From an uncultured Eubacteriales bacterium (lineage in GTDB: Bacteria; Bacillota; Clostridia; Saccharofermentanales; Saccharofermentanaceae): a DNA stretch of 64,000 nt. The notes under the pieces are model-generated. The model had not been told where the DNA came from. It was given only the letters and a program-made list of their open reading frames with translations, and did not search any database. Positions 1 through 9,781 of this stretch are shown one piece after another (the first letter of the stretch is position 1; each line of letters opens with the position of its first letter). The position numbers and the translations under genes were made by a program. The stretch spans positions 1-64,000 of the forward strand of contig OMWK01000003.1 of assembly GCA_900314745.1 (NCBI GenBank), in the 5' to 3' direction.

Positions 1-182
1 TCGCCGAGAGAATTTACGAAGCCGCCGTCAGCATACGATAATGAGGCAGGGTCATCTATGATCCTCTTGATCTCCCACGGATCCGTAACTGCGATTCCGT
101 CCGCGCCGATCTGTGCGAGCATCTCTGCTATGGCATCAGATGCCTCTTCGGTAGTGATAATAGTAAACTCTGCCCATTTCAT
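1..182 (-). CDS. prmA: Ribosomal protein L11 methyltransferase, N-terminal part only
   Basis: Only the first 60 or so codons are in the window; the gene runs off the left edge. The start ATG at 182 is preceded by GAGGACA six bases upstream on the minus strand. The protein begins MKWAEFTIITTEEASDAIAE and continues with an IGADGIAVTDPWE stretch, the pattern of the N-terminal substrate-recognition domain of PrmA, which trimethylates L11 using S-adenosylmethionine. The methyltransferase domain is not visible. Its place directly after dnaJ is the common Bacillota arrangement and supports the call. Confidence 0.85.
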   Translation of the reverse strand, partial: MKWAEFTIITTEEASDAIAEMLAQIGADGIAVTDPWEIKRIIDDPASLSYADGGFVNSLG

Positions 183-202
183 AAATACTGTCCTCGTAAA
201 AT

Positions 203-222
203 GCCCCGGTAACAACCGGGGC
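203..222 (-). terminator. Hairpin between dnaJ and prmA
   Basis: GCCCCGGT, a four-base AACA loop, then ACCGGGGC form a perfect 8-bp GC-rich stem. On the minus strand it is followed by ATTTTACG, a short and poor U-tract. It could be a partial terminator lowering prmA expression relative to the chaperones, or an RNA-processing hairpin. Confidence 0.5.
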
Positions 223-235
223 GATCGTTAATAAC

Positions 236-1384
236 TTATCTGAATATCTTCTTGACCTTCTCGAAGAAGGAATTCTTCTTCGTATAGTTCTTATCGGTCA
301 ACGTCTCTTCAAACGCCCTGAGCATTCTCTTCTGCTCATCGGACAATTTCTGAGGTATCTCGACTACGAACCTGATCGTGTGGTCTCCCCTGTAGGAAGG
401 AGAGTTCTTATCGACGATACCGCGGTTCTTGAAGCTGACCTGGTCGCCCGGCTGTGTGCCTTCCTTGACCTGATACTTCATAGGACCGTCGATGGTGGGA
501 ACATCGATTTCCGCACCGAGCGCTGCCTGAGCGAGAGTGATCGGAACCTCACAGAATGTATTTCTTCCCTGACGGACAAATACATCGTGCTTCTTGACCT
601 TGAACTCGATGTAGAGATTACCCTTCGCTCCGCCGTTACGTCCGGGTTCACCTTCACCCGGAACAGGGAGAAGATCGCCGGTATCAACACCTGCAGGGAT
701 CTTAACATGAAGATTTCTCTTCATTATCTTACGCCCCTTACCGTTACAGTCAGGGCAGGGTGTTCTGATTACCGTACCGCGGCCTCCGCAGGCAGGACAG
801 TCCTTGGTAACCATCGTCATACCGAAGAGTGTCTGCGTCTGTGTCTGGATACGTCCGGATCCTCTACAGGAAGGACATGTCTCGGGAGCCGTACCGGCCT
901 TGGCGCCGGAACCCTTACATGAAGTACAGAGGTCTTCTCTTGAGAAAGAGATATCCTTCTCGCAGCCGAATGCTGCCTCCATGAATTCGAGAGTCATTCC
1001 GTACTTAAGATCGGCACCCTTCGAAGGTCCGTTCCTTCTTCTCGAAGAACCGCCGAATCCTCCGAACCCGCCACCGAAGAACGAGTTGAAGATATCCATC
1101 GGGTCGAACTCGGCACCGAATCCTCCGTAACCTCCGCCGCCTCCGAATCCGCCGGATCCGTCGACCGCGCCCTTGCCGAACTGATCGTACTTTCTTCTCT
1201 TATCGGCATCGGACAGAACGGAATAAGCCTCGTTTACGTCCTTAAACTTCTGCTCCGCAGTCTTATCACCCGGGTTAAGATCCGGGTGATACTGCTTAGC
1301 AAGTTTACGATAGGCTTTCTTGAGTTCCTCGTCAGAACAACCCTTCTGAACGCCTAATATCTCATAATAATCGCCAGAAGCCAT
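236..1384 (-). CDS. dnaJ: Chaperone protein DnaJ (Hsp40)
   Basis: Co-chaperone that delivers substrates to DnaK and stimulates its ATPase. The domains are complete and in order: a J domain with the HPD tripeptide at residues 33-35, a G/F-rich linker (about 73-115), four CxxCxGxG zinc repeats at about 153-160, 170-177, 196-203 and 210-217, and the C-terminal substrate-binding domain. Length (382 aa) is normal. The start ATG has AAGGAGA upstream, which overlaps the dnaK stop region, so the two genes are one transcript. It is expected to be repressed by HrcA through the CIRCE operator in front of hrcA. Confidence 0.97.
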   Translation of the reverse strand: MASGDYYEILGVQKGCSDEELKKAYRKLAKQYHPDLNPGDKTAEQKFKDVNEAYSVLSDADKRRKYDQFGKGAVDGSGGFGGGGGYGGFGAEFDPMDIFNSFFGGGFGGFGGSSRRRNGPSKGADLKYGMTLEFMEAAFGCEKDISFSREDLCTSCKGSGAKAGTAPETCPSCRGSGRIQTQTQTLFGMTMVTKDCPACGGRGTVIRTPCPDCNGKGRKIMKRNLHVKIPAGVDTGDLLPVPGEGEPGRNGGAKGNLYIEFKVKKHDVFVRQGRNTFCEVPITLAQAALGAEIDVPTIDGPMKYQVKEGTQPGDQVSFKNRGIVDKNSPSYRGDHTIRFVVEIPQKLSDEQKRMLRAFEETLTDKNYTKKNSFFEKVKKIFR

Positions 1385-1396
1385 CAGTCAGTCTCC

Positions 1397-3256
1397 TTAG
1401 AAGTCTCCGCCTGCACTCTTGAATCCTTCGTCAGGACCTGCACCTGCTGCTCCGCCTGCCTGGCCTGCATCGCCGTAGCCTGCGAAGTCCTCAGGGTTAG
1501 GAGCGCCCTGTGCACCTGCTGCACCGGATGCCTGGTAGAACTTCTCACCGAGCTTCATGAGTACGTTGCTTACGTTCTCTGTCTCAGTCTTCATTGCTTC
1601 TGTATCATCCTTAGCGATTGCATCCTTGAGCTTTGTGAGAGCGTCGTTGATAGGAGCCTTATCTTCCTCGGATACCTTGTCGCCGAAGTCTGTGAGAGCC
1701 TTCTCTGTCTGGAATACAGTTGACTCAGCCTTGTTCTTGATGTCAACCTTCTCCTTACGCTCCTTATCCTCAGCTGCGTGAAGCTCTGCTTCCTTGATAG
1801 CCTTCTGGATATCCTCCTCGCTCATGTTGGAGGAAGCTGTGATCGTGATCTTCTGCTCACGGCCTGTGCCCTTATCCTTAGCGGATACGTTTACGATACC
1901 GTTTGCATCGATATCGAAAGTAACTTCGATCTGCGGTACTCCACGGGGTGCGGGTGCGATTCCGTCAAGGATGAAGTTACCGAGGGACTTGTTGTAAGCT
2001 GCAATCTCACGCTCACCCTGGAGAACGTGTACGTCAACCTGTGTCTGGTTGTTTGCAGCCGTGGAGAATACCATCGACTTCTTAGCAGGGATAGTTGTAT
2101 TTCTCTCGATCATCTTTGTGAAGATACCGCCCTCTGTCTCGATACCGAGTGAAAGAGGTGTAACGTCGAGAAGTACGAGGCCCTTAACATCACCTGTAAG
2201 AACAGCAGCCTGGATAGCAGCACCGATAGCAACGCACTCATCAGGGTTGATGCCCTTGAAAGGCTCCTTGCCGAAATAGTTCTTAACTGCTTCCTGTACT
2301 GCAGGAATTCTTGTGGAACCGCCGACGAGAAGGATCTTATTGATATCGCTTGTTGTCATCTTTGCATCTGCGAGAGCTCTCTTAACAGGCTCCATTGTCT
2401 TTGCAACAAGGTCAGCTGTGAGCTCATCGAACTTAGCCTTTGTGAGAGTGATGTCCATGTGCTTAGGACCTGTAGCATCAGCTGTGATGTAAGCAAGGTT
2501 GATGTTGGAGGAAGCAACACCGGAGAGCTCGATCTTAGCCTTCTCAGCAGCTTCACGAAGTCTCTGCATTGCCATTCTGTCGCCTCTTAAGTCAACTCCA
2601 TCAGAAGCCTTAAATGTCTCTACGAGATAATCTACGATCTTGTTATCGAAGTCATCACCGCCGAGTCTGTTGTTACCTGCTGTAGCAAGAACCTCGAATA
2701 CGCCGTCGGAGATATCGAGGATGGATACATCGAACGTACCGCCGCCCAAGTCGAATACGAGAATCTTCTGGTCCTCTTCCTTATCGAGACCGTAAGCCAA
2801 AGAAGCTGCCGTAGGCTCGTTTACGATACGGAGAACCTCGAGTCCTGCGATCTTACCAGCATCCTTAGTAGCCTGACGCTGTGAGTCTGTGAAGTAAGCA
2901 GGAACCGTGATAACTGCCTGTGTTACGGGCTGTCCAAGGTAAGCCTCTGCATCACTCTTGAGCTTGCTTAAGATCATTGCAGAGATTTCCTGAGGTGTGT
3001 ACTTCTTATCTGCAATGCTTACCTTATAGTCAGAACCCATCTCTCTCTTGATGGACTGTATTGTACCGTCAGGATTAGTTACTGCCTGACGCTTTGCAAC
3101 CTGACCTATAAGTCTCTCTCCGTCCTTTGTGAACGCAACGACAGAAGGTGTCGTTCTGTTGCCTTCCGGATTAGGTATTACTACTGTCTCCGAACCTTCC
3201 ATAACTGCTACGCATGAGTTGGTTGTACCAAGATCAATTCCGATTACTTTTGCCAT
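1397..3256 (-). CDS. dnaK: Chaperone protein DnaK (Hsp70)
   Basis: ATP-dependent Hsp70 chaperone acting with GrpE and DnaJ. Visible hallmarks are the phosphate-1 loop GIDLGTTNS at residues 4-12, the [14 protein letters not shown] phosphate-2 motif, [11 protein letters not shown], and the substrate-binding domain. It has 619 residues, about the Gram-positive length. The C-terminus is glycine/alanine rich and ends GFKSAGGDF, not in the acidic EEVD/EEVKDD-like tail of many bacterial DnaKs. The ATG start has GGAGG upstream. It lies between clpP and dnaJ in the HrcA operon. Confidence 0.98.
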   Translation of the reverse strand: MAKVIGIDLGTTNSCVAVMEGSETVVIPNPEGNRTTPSVVAFTKDGERLIGQVAKRQAVTNPDGTIQSIKREMGSDYKVSIADKKYTPQEISAMILSKLKSDAEAYLGQPVTQAVITVPAYFTDSQRQATKDAGKIAGLEVLRIVNEPTAASLAYGLDKEEDQKILVFDLGGGTFDVSILDISDGVFEVLATAGNNRLGGDDFDNKIVDYLVETFKASDGVDLRGDRMAMQRLREAAEKAKIELSGVASSNINLAYITADATGPKHMDITLTKAKFDELTADLVAKTMEPVKRALADAKMTTSDINKILLVGGSTRIPAVQEAVKNYFGKEPFKGINPDECVAIGAAIQAAVLTGDVKGLVLLDVTPLSLGIETEGGIFTKMIERNTTIPAKKSMVFSTAANNQTQVDVHVLQGEREIAAYNKSLGNFILDGIAPAPRGVPQIEVTFDIDANGIVNVSAKDKGTGREQKITITASSNMSEEDIQKAIKEAELHAAEDKERKEKVDIKNKAESTVFQTEKALTDFGDKVSEEDKAPINDALTKLKDAIAKDDTEAMKTETENVSNVLMKLGEKFYQASGAAGAQGAPNPEDFAGYGDAGQAGGAAGAGPDEGFKSAGGDF

Positions 3257-3287
3257 TTTTATATTCCTCCGTTAGTTGTAGTTTCTA

Positions 3288-3896
3288 TTATTTCTTGCTC
3301 TCGAGAATCTTATCTACGATTCCGTAGTCGAGAGCTTCCTTGGCTGTCATCCAGTGGTCTCTGTCAGTATCCTTCATGAGGTCCTCGAGAGGTCTGTTAC
3401 AAGCATCTGCCAGGATCTGGTTGAGCTTTGTTCTTGTATCCTTGATGTGCTCAGCAGCAATGAGGATCTCTGTTGCCTGACCCTGAGCGCCGCCCAGAGG
3501 CTGGTGGATCATTACTTCAGCGTTAGGCAGGATGCATCTCTTTCCCTTTGTACCTGCTGCGAGAAGTACGGAACCCATTGAAGCTGCCATACCCATGCAG
3601 ATCGTCTGTACGTCAGGCTTTATGAGCTTCATCGTGTCGTAGATCATGAGACCGTCGGATACGGATCCTCCGGGGCTGTTGATATAGAACTGAATGTCCT
3701 TATCGGGATCCTCTGCTTCGAGGAAGAGGAGCTGAGCCGTGATAAGGCTTGCAGTTACGTGGTTAACCTCTTCAGAGAGGATAACGATACGCTCCTTCAA
3801 AAGTCTGGAATAGATATCATAAGCTCTCTCGCCTCTGGATGAGGACTCGATAACTGTAGGCACCAGTGATGATCTTAAATCGTAAATACTTTCCAT
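3288..3896 (-). CDS. clpP: ATP-dependent Clp protease proteolytic subunit
   Basis: Serine peptidase that forms the tetradecameric barrel fed by Clp ATPases. The catalytic triad can be placed at Ser106 (GMAASMGSV), His131 (VMIHQPLGG) and Asp180 (DTDRD), with spacings matching Bacillus ClpP. Length (202 aa) is normal. AAGGAGA stands upstream of the ATG. It sits inside the hrcA-grpE-dnaK-dnaJ operon between grpE (25 nt) and dnaK (31 nt). In most Bacillota clpP is elsewhere and controlled by CtsR; here the position implies HrcA/CIRCE control. Confidence 0.97.
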   Translation of the reverse strand: MESIYDLRSSLVPTVIESSSRGERAYDIYSRLLKERIVILSEEVNHVTASLITAQLLFLEAEDPDKDIQFYINSPGGSVSDGLMIYDTMKLIKPDVQTICMGMAASMGSVLLAAGTKGKRCILPNAEVMIHQPLGGAQGQATEILIAAEHIKDTRTKLNQILADACNRPLEDLMKDTDRDHWMTAKEALDYGIVDKILESKK

Positions 3897-3921
3897 GTTA
3901 ATCTCCTTTATGTATTAGTTA

Positions 3922-4518
3922 TCAGTTTGCTACCTGAACCACCGCATGTCTTACCACACGGTCCTTGAGTATGTACCCCTTCTGGAAGACCTGAGCTACC
4001 TCATTCTCGCCGAGAGTGTCATCCTCTGTATGCATTACAGCCTCGTGCAGGTTAGGATCGAATGCCGTACCCCTTTCGCAGGGAATCTCGGTTACATTGA
4101 TCTTCGTAAGCACGTCTGCTGCCTGCTTCTTTATGAGTTCGAGACCCTGGAGCATCTTGTCCTCAACCTCTTCGTCAACTCCGTCACCCTGCTGAGCCTT
4201 CGCGGCATCAATGGCGCGGTCGATATTATCGAGGACTGCGAGCCACTGCTTTGTAACCTCAACAACGGCACTTGAATACAGGTCCTCCTTCTCCTTCGCG
4301 GTTCTCTTGCGGAAGTTATCGTACTCAGCGAAAAGCCTTACGTACCTGTCCTCCAGCTTCCTTATCTCTTCCGATGCATCGGATCCGTCATCAGCTTCAG
4401 ACTCATCATCCTCATCCTCAGTAACCTGAGCCTTATCCTCTGCGGCATCCTCTTCGGCTTCGAATACTATCTCCTCAGCCTCATCAGAATCTATGTGCTT
4501 GTCTTCATCTTTTTTCAA
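3922..4518 (-). CDS. grpE: Nucleotide exchange factor GrpE
   Basis: Exchanges ADP for ATP on DnaK. A very acidic first 50 residues is followed by the long dimerising helix (with FRKRTAKEKEDL) and the beta-wing domain ending FQKGYILKDRVVRHAVVQVAN-like. It has 198 residues, normal for GrpE. The start codon appears to be TTG at 4518, with GGGAGG about nine bases upstream and no better in-frame ATG nearby. It follows hrcA by 14 nt. Confidence 0.96.
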   Translation of the reverse strand: MKKDEDKHIDSDEAEEIVFEAEEDAAEDKAQVTEDEDDESEADDGSDASEEIRKLEDRYVRLFAEYDNFRKRTAKEKEDLYSSAVVEVTKQWLAVLDNIDRAIDAAKAQQGDGVDEEVEDKMLQGLELIKKQAADVLTKINVTEIPCERGTAFDPNLHEAVMHTEDDTLGENEVAQVFQKGYILKDRVVRHAVVQVAN

Positions 4519-4532
4519 GACTGTTGCCTCCC

Positions 4533-5582
4533 TTATCCGTTAATTTTCTTTATCTTCTCGTTGATCTTGTATCTGACAAAATCAATCTGCGAGATTACCT
4601 TGCTGTAGTCCATTCTCTTAGGACCTATTACGCCGATATTGCCGGAGATCGTATCGCCGACCTTATACGTCGTTGTTATGAAACTGCAGTCCTCCAAGCC
4701 CTCGAGTGCTATCTCCTGTCCGATCCTTATCATGTAGGTATCGTCTCCACCGGTCTTCTCCCTCTCTATCTCGTTGACATACCCTGCGACCATGCCGTCA
4801 TGGGAAAGTGTTCCGAGAAGGCTCTGCGCACGTCTTAATTCCGAGAAGTCGGGGAGTTTCAACATGTTGTGCTCACCTTCGAGGAAGACATCGAGTCTGT
4901 CCGCCTGCTTGATCGCCGTGTATGTCTCGTACAGAACCTGATTAAGCAGTGTATCGGGGATCTTCGTCTCCTTGACTGAAGTCGCCAGAGTGATAAGCGT
5001 TATCTCGTCCAGAGGCTTGCCGTTGAGGCTCTTCTCTACCGAATCGGATATCTCCTTCAACTGTTCGGGTGTGAGGAAATTAGGGATCCTTACGACCTTG
5101 TCCTTAACGACTCCTGCAGAGAGCACCATTACCACGAGCGCCTTGCCGGGTTCGATCATGAGAAGCTTCAGCTGTAGAAGTGCGCTGCCTGCAAGTCTGG
5201 GGGTCATTACCAGGGACACCATGCCTGTTGCTTCAGAGAGTACGGAAGAAGCATTCTTAAGAAGGTCTCCCGCCTCATCAACGCACTCGTCGATCCTCTT
5301 GGATATCTCCTCGCGCTCTGCCATAGAGAGTTCATCGATCTTCATAAGAGAATCAACGTATTCCCTGTAGCCTCTGTCAGAAGGTATCCTTCCTGCGGAT
5401 GTATGAGGCTTCTCGATAAGTCCCATACGCTCGAGCTCAGCCATATCGTTACGGAGCGTCGCGGAACTTACGGGAAACTTATGACGCTCTATCAAAGCCT
5501 TGGATCCAACGGGCTCATTAGTTGTTACATAATCATCTACTATAGCCTGCAAAACCTGCATCTTACGGTCGTTTGCCGCCAT
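4533..5582 (-). CDS. hrcA: Heat-inducible transcription repressor HrcA
   Basis: Represses the dnaK operon by binding the CIRCE inverted repeat; its activity depends on chaperonins. An N-terminal winged-helix domain (about residues 1-75, with SKALIERHKFPVSSATLRND) is followed by the HrcA dimerisation domain. The frame extends upstream to 5612, but that would start inside the CIRCE element. The ATG at 5582 (MAANDRKMQ) has AGGAAAGGAG ten bases upstream and is the likely start, giving 349 residues. It is first in the operon, so the repressor is autoregulated. Confidence 0.96.
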   Translation of the reverse strand: MAANDRKMQVLQAIVDDYVTTNEPVGSKALIERHKFPVSSATLRNDMAELERMGLIEKPHTSAGRIPSDRGYREYVDSLMKIDELSMAEREEISKRIDECVDEAGDLLKNASSVLSEATGMVSLVMTPRLAGSALLQLKLLMIEPGKALVVMVLSAGVVKDKVVRIPNFLTPEQLKEISDSVEKSLNGKPLDEITLITLATSVKETKIPDTLLNQVLYETYTAIKQADRLDVFLEGEHNMLKLPDFSELRRAQSLLGTLSHDGMVAGYVNEIEREKTGGDDTYMIRIGQEIALEGLEDCSFITTTYKVGDTISGNIGVIGPKRMDYSKVISQIDFVRYKINEKIKKING

Positions 5583-5605
5583 TTTCCAACGCTCCTTTCC
5601 TGTAA

Positions 5606-5632
5606 TTAGCACTCGAACCCTCTGAGTGCCAA
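5606..5632 (-). promoter_or_regulatory. CIRCE operator for HrcA
   Basis: TTAGCACTC, nine bases, GAGTGCCAA. This is the CIRCE consensus (TTAGCACTC-N9-GAGTGCTAA) with one mismatch in the second arm. It lies between the promoter and the hrcA ribosome binding site, the usual place for repression of the whole chaperone operon. Confidence 0.96.
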
Positions 5633-5636
5633 GTAC

Positions 5637-5665
5637 AAGATAGCATTATGGTCAAATAATGTCAA
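5637..5665 (-). promoter_or_regulatory. Sigma-A promoter of the hrcA operon
   Basis: On the minus strand a perfect TTGACA (5665-5660) is separated by 17 bases from TATCTT (5642-5637), immediately upstream of CIRCE. Spacing is ideal and the -10 box matches four of six positions. Confidence 0.85.
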
Positions 5666-5752
5666 ATGAATAATTGAGGCAAGTCTTAGGCACAGATTAG
5701 TGATATGATATATGAGTATGATTATTAATAATCAGTAGAGAGGAGTCGAATA

Positions 5753-6529
5753 ATGGGCAATAAACTCTCAATCGTCATACCTACTTACAATGAAAAAGGC
5801 AATATTGAAACTTTGGTATCAAGGATTGAAAACACCCTTAACGATATCAACTACGAAATATTCTTTGTTGATGATTCAACGGATGAGACTCCTGATATCC
5901 TTGAAAAAGTATCCCAAAGAGACGAACACGTTAAGTATATTCACAGAAACAATGAGAAGGGGCTCGCTACCGCTGTCCTTCTAGGATTCCGTTCCGCAAA
6001 CGGAGATTATCTCGCTTGCATGGATGCAGATCTTCAGCACCCTCCGGAAATCCTTCTTCCCATGTACGTCACTCTCGAGAACGGTGCAGATATGTGTATC
6101 CCATCAAGACACATCCCCGGTGGCAGCGACGGAGGACTAAATTGGTACAGAAAATTCGTTTCAAATACCGCCAAAAATATCGGAAAACTATTATTGCCTT
6201 GTTTGAGAAAAATCTCTGATCCGACGAGCGGTCTTTTTATGTTTAGAAAAGAGATAATCAAAGAAGCTGATTTGAGACCTATCGGTTGGAAAATTATGAT
6301 TGAAGTAATAGCAACATCGAGGTTTAGGTATATTACGCAAATACCTTATACATTCTCTGAAAGACAAAGCGGCACTTCCAAGATTGATACAAAAGTAACC
6401 TTCCAATACCTAGAGCAATGCATGGGTCTTCGCAAACGCTACATAAAGAACTCGATAGAAGTAAAGAATTGGACCTTGGAGGAAACTGAAGCTAATGTCA
6501 GATCATACATTAATTCCCAAAGGACATAA
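5753..6529 (+). CDS. Family 2 glycosyltransferase, polyprenol-phosphate sugar synthase-like
   Basis: GT-A fold glycosyltransferase of the DPM1 type. The N-terminus has SIVIPTYNEKGNI, then FFVDDSTDET and ACMDADLQHPPE, which are the nucleotide and metal-binding stretches typical of dolichyl/polyprenyl-phosphate mannose or glucose synthases. No transmembrane segments are apparent in its 258 residues, so it resembles the soluble class. AGAGGAG precedes the ATG. The next gene overlaps its end by 35 nt and encodes a membrane protein that could use the lipid-linked sugar. Base composition is more AT-rich than the flanking hrcA and hemW genes, consistent with acquisition. The sugar is unknown. Confidence 0.8.
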   Translation: MGNKLSIVIPTYNEKGNIETLVSRIENTLNDINYEIFFVDDSTDETPDILEKVSQRDEHVKYIHRNNEKGLATAVLLGFRSANGDYLACMDADLQHPPEILLPMYVTLENGADMCIPSRHIPGGSDGGLNWYRKFVSNTAKNIGKLLLPCLRKISDPTSGLFMFRKEIIKEADLRPIGWKIMIEVIATSRFRYITQIPYTFSERQSGTSKIDTKVTFQYLEQCMGLRKRYIKNSIEVKNWTLEETEANVRSYINSQRT

Positions 6530-7952
6530 TGCATTAGGATCAAAGAGATCTTTTCTTCTTTTTATCTTACTGATTTCCATACTTTCAGTTTCATGGGAAC
6601 TGACGACTGTACTCGGAGACATGGATGAAATCAGGAACTTTAATCTGAGTCGAGGAATAGTCATGGGTTATGTACCATATAGGGATTTTAATATGGTAAT
6701 GACCCCTCTGTTTAATCTACTATTTGCAATTCCTCTTATATTTTCAAAAACGCTTATAGTATATCGAGTGACATCAGCTTTGATGTGGATTGCCACCTAT
6801 ATCTGTTTTTATAAATTGTGCACGCATTACTTTGATAACAGAGCAGCCACCCTATTATGCGTTTCTTCAATTTTGCTATCAACTCAGTTTACATATAATT
6901 CATTGGTATTCCTTTTCGCAATACTAATGTTGCTTATTCTTACAAATGAAGAATCATATAAAAATGCATTTCTTATAGGACTATTAGGGATACTCGCAGC
7001 TCTTTCCAGACAAACTTCAGGAACCTTTCTGCTAATTCTCGGATTCTTCTTTGTCTTAAAGAAGTCAAAAAGCAACAAAGCAAAACACTTAGTCAGTTAC
7101 TTTGCGGGAATCGGCTCGATTGGTATACCGTTTTTGTTTTACCTGCTTTTTACAGGCTCATTCATTCAATTTTGGGATTATTGTCTCTTTGCACTATTTC
7201 TTCCAGGAGGCAACGGGTCAGTTGTCGATGACTATGCTTTACCTGCAATTATAATCTCACTTGCAGGAATTGGTATGGATATTTACTATTATGTTAAACA
7301 TAAAGAACCTGACAGGATTTACCATCTGCTGATAGGATTATCCTTATCTACTATAGCTATTCCCCGTGTGGATTTTATGCACGTTACATTTATGGGAATG
7401 TGGTTTATTATGCCCATTATTGAATTTGCCTGCAGTTTAACTAAGAGGAATGCTGTATATGTTCTGGTTACATTAACTACAGTATTCATATCTCTTACTA
7501 TTCTTATAACCGGCTATTTCAGAACTAAAGAAGCCATCTTTTCAGACGAATTCAAGGCGTTCAGATTCATTCCTATGACGGAAAACATAGCATACGGATA
7601 TGCTACAGTAGCCTCACAAAACAAGTTGTATGAAGTCGGTGGATATCATGTTACATCAATAATTCATGAGGCAGCTCTAATTAGTATAATGAACGAGGAA
7701 TTCAATCCGCCATTCGATCTGTTTCTTAATGGAAATTTGGGGACCAACGATCCTATTTATTACCTTGAAGAAGCATGTAATAAAGATCATGCTATCATCC
7801 TTTGTTCTGATGAATTAGGTTGGCAGATGCCGGATGGCATAAGAGAATACATTGAAGAGCATTGCGAACCTATCGCTACGTATGCACAATTCACATGGTA
7901 CATACCAACTGATGACAATACGCAATCAACGTTAGCCACAATAAGCCGGTGA
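6495..7952 (+). CDS. Polytopic membrane protein, GT-C glycosyltransferase-like
   Basis: 485 residues with about ten or more hydrophobic segments. After the first membrane segment comes a loop with GDMDEIRNFNLSRG and VPYRDFNMVMTP. Acidic residues in the first extracytoplasmic loop followed by a YRDFNM-type motif are typical of GT39/GT83-like lipid-linked sugar transferases. The start at 6495 overlaps the preceding glycosyltransferase by 35 nt and has TTGGAGG about 14 bases upstream; no later in-frame ATG occurs until the loop itself. It is probably a functional partner of the upstream polyprenol-phosphate synthase-like gene. The acceptor is unknown. Confidence 0.65.
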   Translation: MSDHTLIPKGHNALGSKRSFLLFILLISILSVSWELTTVLGDMDEIRNFNLSRGIVMGYVPYRDFNMVMTPLFNLLFAIPLIFSKTLIVYRVTSALMWIATYICFYKLCTHYFDNRAATLLCVSSILLSTQFTYNSLVFLFAILMLLILTNEESYKNAFLIGLLGILAALSRQTSGTFLLILGFFFVLKKSKSNKAKHLVSYFAGIGSIGIPFLFYLLFTGSFIQFWDYCLFALFLPGGNGSVVDDYALPAIIISLAGIGMDIYYYVKHKEPDRIYHLLIGLSLSTIAIPRVDFMHVTFMGMWFIMPIIEFACSLTKRNAVYVLVTLTTVFISLTILITGYFRTKEAIFSDEFKAFRFIPMTENIAYGYATVASQNKLYEVGGYHVTSIIHEAALISIMNEEFNPPFDLFLNGNLGTNDPIYYLEEACNKDHAIILCSDELGWQMPDGIREYIEEHCEPIATYAQFTWYIPTDDNTQSTLATISR

Positions 7953-7988
7953 TATACACAACTGTTCTGCAATACTTTTTCAAGATTG

Positions 7989-9077
7989 TTAAACAAAATC
8001 CATGAATACTAGATTCGCGAAGTCGAGGCCTTTACGGGTAAGCCTGTAACCGTTCCCGTCCTCCTCAAGATAGCCGAGATCTACATTCTTTACGACCGCA
8101 TCCATGAAGTCTTTGCAAAGCTCGCGGCTCATTCCCGCGCTTGTCCGAAGCGCCAGCATGCACTTCTCTTTGATCTTATCTTCTTCCGTGAGCACCTCTT
8201 CCGTGATGCGCTTCATCGGATCCTTTATATATTCATCAATACTTTCAGGGTGGGCAAATCTTACGGAATCAAGATACCCGTGCGCCCCCGCACCGTAAGC
8301 ATAGTACTCCGACCCGCTCCAGTACGACAGGTTATGCCTGCTCTCGTACCCCGGGAAGGCACAGTTTGATATCTCATACGGAATGAGTCCCTCTTTCTCA
8401 AGGAATGCCCGAAGGCCGTGGTACATCTTCCTCTCCAGGTCCTCATCGACAAACTCATCGAGTCTTCCGCCGTACAGCTTCTCATAAGGAGTCTCCTCCT
8501 CGATCATGAGGGAGTACATGCTGATGTGCTTTGCTCCCGCGTCAATGAGTGTCTTCGCGTCTTCATAAAGGTCCTCTTCCTTCTGCCCCGGGACGCCAAG
8601 CATCAGGTCGCACGAGATGTTGGTGAAGCCTGCTTTTCGAGAGGCTTCCACTGCAAGCAGAGCCTCCTTCCTGTCGTGAAGCCTGCCTAATGTCTTCAGC
8701 GTGTCATCATGAAGAGACTGCACGCCTATCGATATCCTGTTAAAGCCGGCCTCCCTGTAACGGCGGGCCTTGTCCTCATCAAACGAATTCGGGTTGACCT
8801 CAATCGTGAACTCCCCGTCTTCGATGCTGAACATGTCCTTTATGTACCGGAGCGCATCGCACACATAAGACGCATCAACAAATGACGGTGTTCCCCCTCC
8901 GAAGTATATGGTCTTCATGCCGCCATCCTTCTTTGCCGAACAGTAAACCTGTTGCTCGAATATCTCCTTCTTAAGCGCGTCAAAATACGCCCCGGCATCG
9001 GTACATCCGGCAACGGAATAGAACCCGCAGTACGGGCATTTTCGCGCGCAGAAAGGGATGTGAACGTAGATATGCAT
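7989..9077 (-). CDS. hemW: HemW-type radical SAM protein (heme chaperone, coproporphyrinogen oxidase-like)
   Basis: Radical SAM protein of the HemN/HemW family. The cluster motif CARKCPYC puts cysteines at residues 10, 14 and 17, following HIPF, and the GGGTPS motif follows. At about 362 residues it has HemW length and lacks the extra N-terminal region of true HemN oxidases, so heme trafficking is more likely than oxidase activity. A TTG at 9080 could extend it by one residue. The ATG at 9077 is preferred, giving a TGATG overlap with the preceding gene. Upstream ribosome binding is poor, so translation is probably coupled. Confidence 0.92.
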   Translation of the reverse strand: MHIYVHIPFCARKCPYCGFYSVAGCTDAGAYFDALKKEIFEQQVYCSAKKDGGMKTIYFGGGTPSFVDASYVCDALRYIKDMFSIEDGEFTIEVNPNSFDEDKARRYREAGFNRISIGVQSLHDDTLKTLGRLHDRKEALLAVEASRKAGFTNISCDLMLGVPGQKEEDLYEDAKTLIDAGAKHISMYSLMIEEETPYEKLYGGRLDEFVDEDLERKMYHGLRAFLEKEGLIPYEISNCAFPGYESRHNLSYWSGSEYYAYGAGAHGYLDSVRFAHPESIDEYIKDPMKRITEEVLTEEDKIKEKCMLALRTSAGMSRELCKDFMDAVVKNVDLGYLEEDGNGYRLTRKGLDFANLVFMDFV

Positions 9078-9781
9078 CAAAAAGAAGTCCGGTGAACGCC
9101 GGCGCGCTTAACTTCCGGAATGGGTGCGGAATTATGAAGTGCGGCAAGAAGCGCATTCTTAAACGTCATGAAACTCGGCGAGACATTCTCCGAAGGCTCC
9201 ATGAACGGCGATATCTTATCTGCCCATCTCGCCTTGTAGTGTCCGATGGCGGGGTAGCCGATGTCTATCATATCCTCGTAATTATCTGGCGACGTCACAC
9301 GGCAGAGCATCTCCCATGTGCCGCATATGCTGTCCTGTACGTACTCTTGATAGGCCTTGAGGTCACAATCGGGGTACGCCTTCATGATCGCTTTGACATC
9401 GCCCAATATCCACGCTTCAACTTCCTCAGTACAAAGGCCGATGACAGAGCGGACATCGCGGGCATATTTCTTGCACACGCGGTAAAGCTCCTTGCGAAGC
9501 TCATCGGGATCATTGCTGTCAGAATCCATTATCACAACGAGTATTGTATCCGTGTTGCCGTAAACCTTATTGTATGCACGGCATTTCGCGGGGAGCAGGT
9601 CGAGAAGGGAACTCGCGAACTTGACCGGACGCATGTCCCAGTCCTTCGGAAGACTGCCGCAGCCTCTGTGAGGTCTGACGGCTACGGTTGCCTCGACACC
9701 CTCGTCCTCGAGGAGCCTTCTCACAAGGCGGTCGACTACAACGGATCCGGACCTGTCCTCAGTTAAGATCTCAATGTGCAT
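9077..9781 (-). CDS. DUF4276-family (TOPRIM-like) protein, partner of the upstream ATPase
   Basis: 234 residues. The pattern fits DUF4276: an early acidic LTEDRSG (Glu8), a hydrophobic strand ending MDSDSND (Asp86, Asp88), and LCTEEVEAWILGD (about 117-128), the E-x-E-x-W-hh-x-D signature of this family. This arrangement of acidic residues resembles a TOPRIM metal site, which suggests nuclease or related phosphotransfer activity; that is inference. The gene overlaps the P-loop ATPase upstream by 11 nt and hemW by one base. ATPase plus DUF4276 or similar TOPRIM-like proteins occur as two-gene phage-defence pairs, the AbiL- and PARIS-like systems. Function here is unproven. Confidence 0.7.
   Translation of the reverse strand: MHIEILTEDRSGSVVVDRLVRRLLEDEGVEATVAVRPHRGCGSLPKDWDMRPVKFASSLLDLLPAKCRAYNKVYGNTDTILVVIMDSDSNDPDELRKELYRVCKKYARDVRSVIGLCTEEVEAWILGDVKAIMKAYPDCDLKAYQEYVQDSICGTWEMLCRVTSPDNYEDMIDIGYPAIGHYKARWADKISPFMEPSENVSPSFMTFKNALLAALHNSAPIPEVKRAGVHRTSF

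Noticed and set aside
380-922. A 180-codon plus-strand frame antisense to dnaJ
   Set aside because: The dnaJ frame is complete with all zinc repeats; the antisense frame has no recognisable domain.
5642-5752. A plus-strand promoter for the glycosyltransferase gene
   Set aside because: TATGAT-like boxes exist near 5704-5712 but no -35 box has acceptable spacing, so no site was called.
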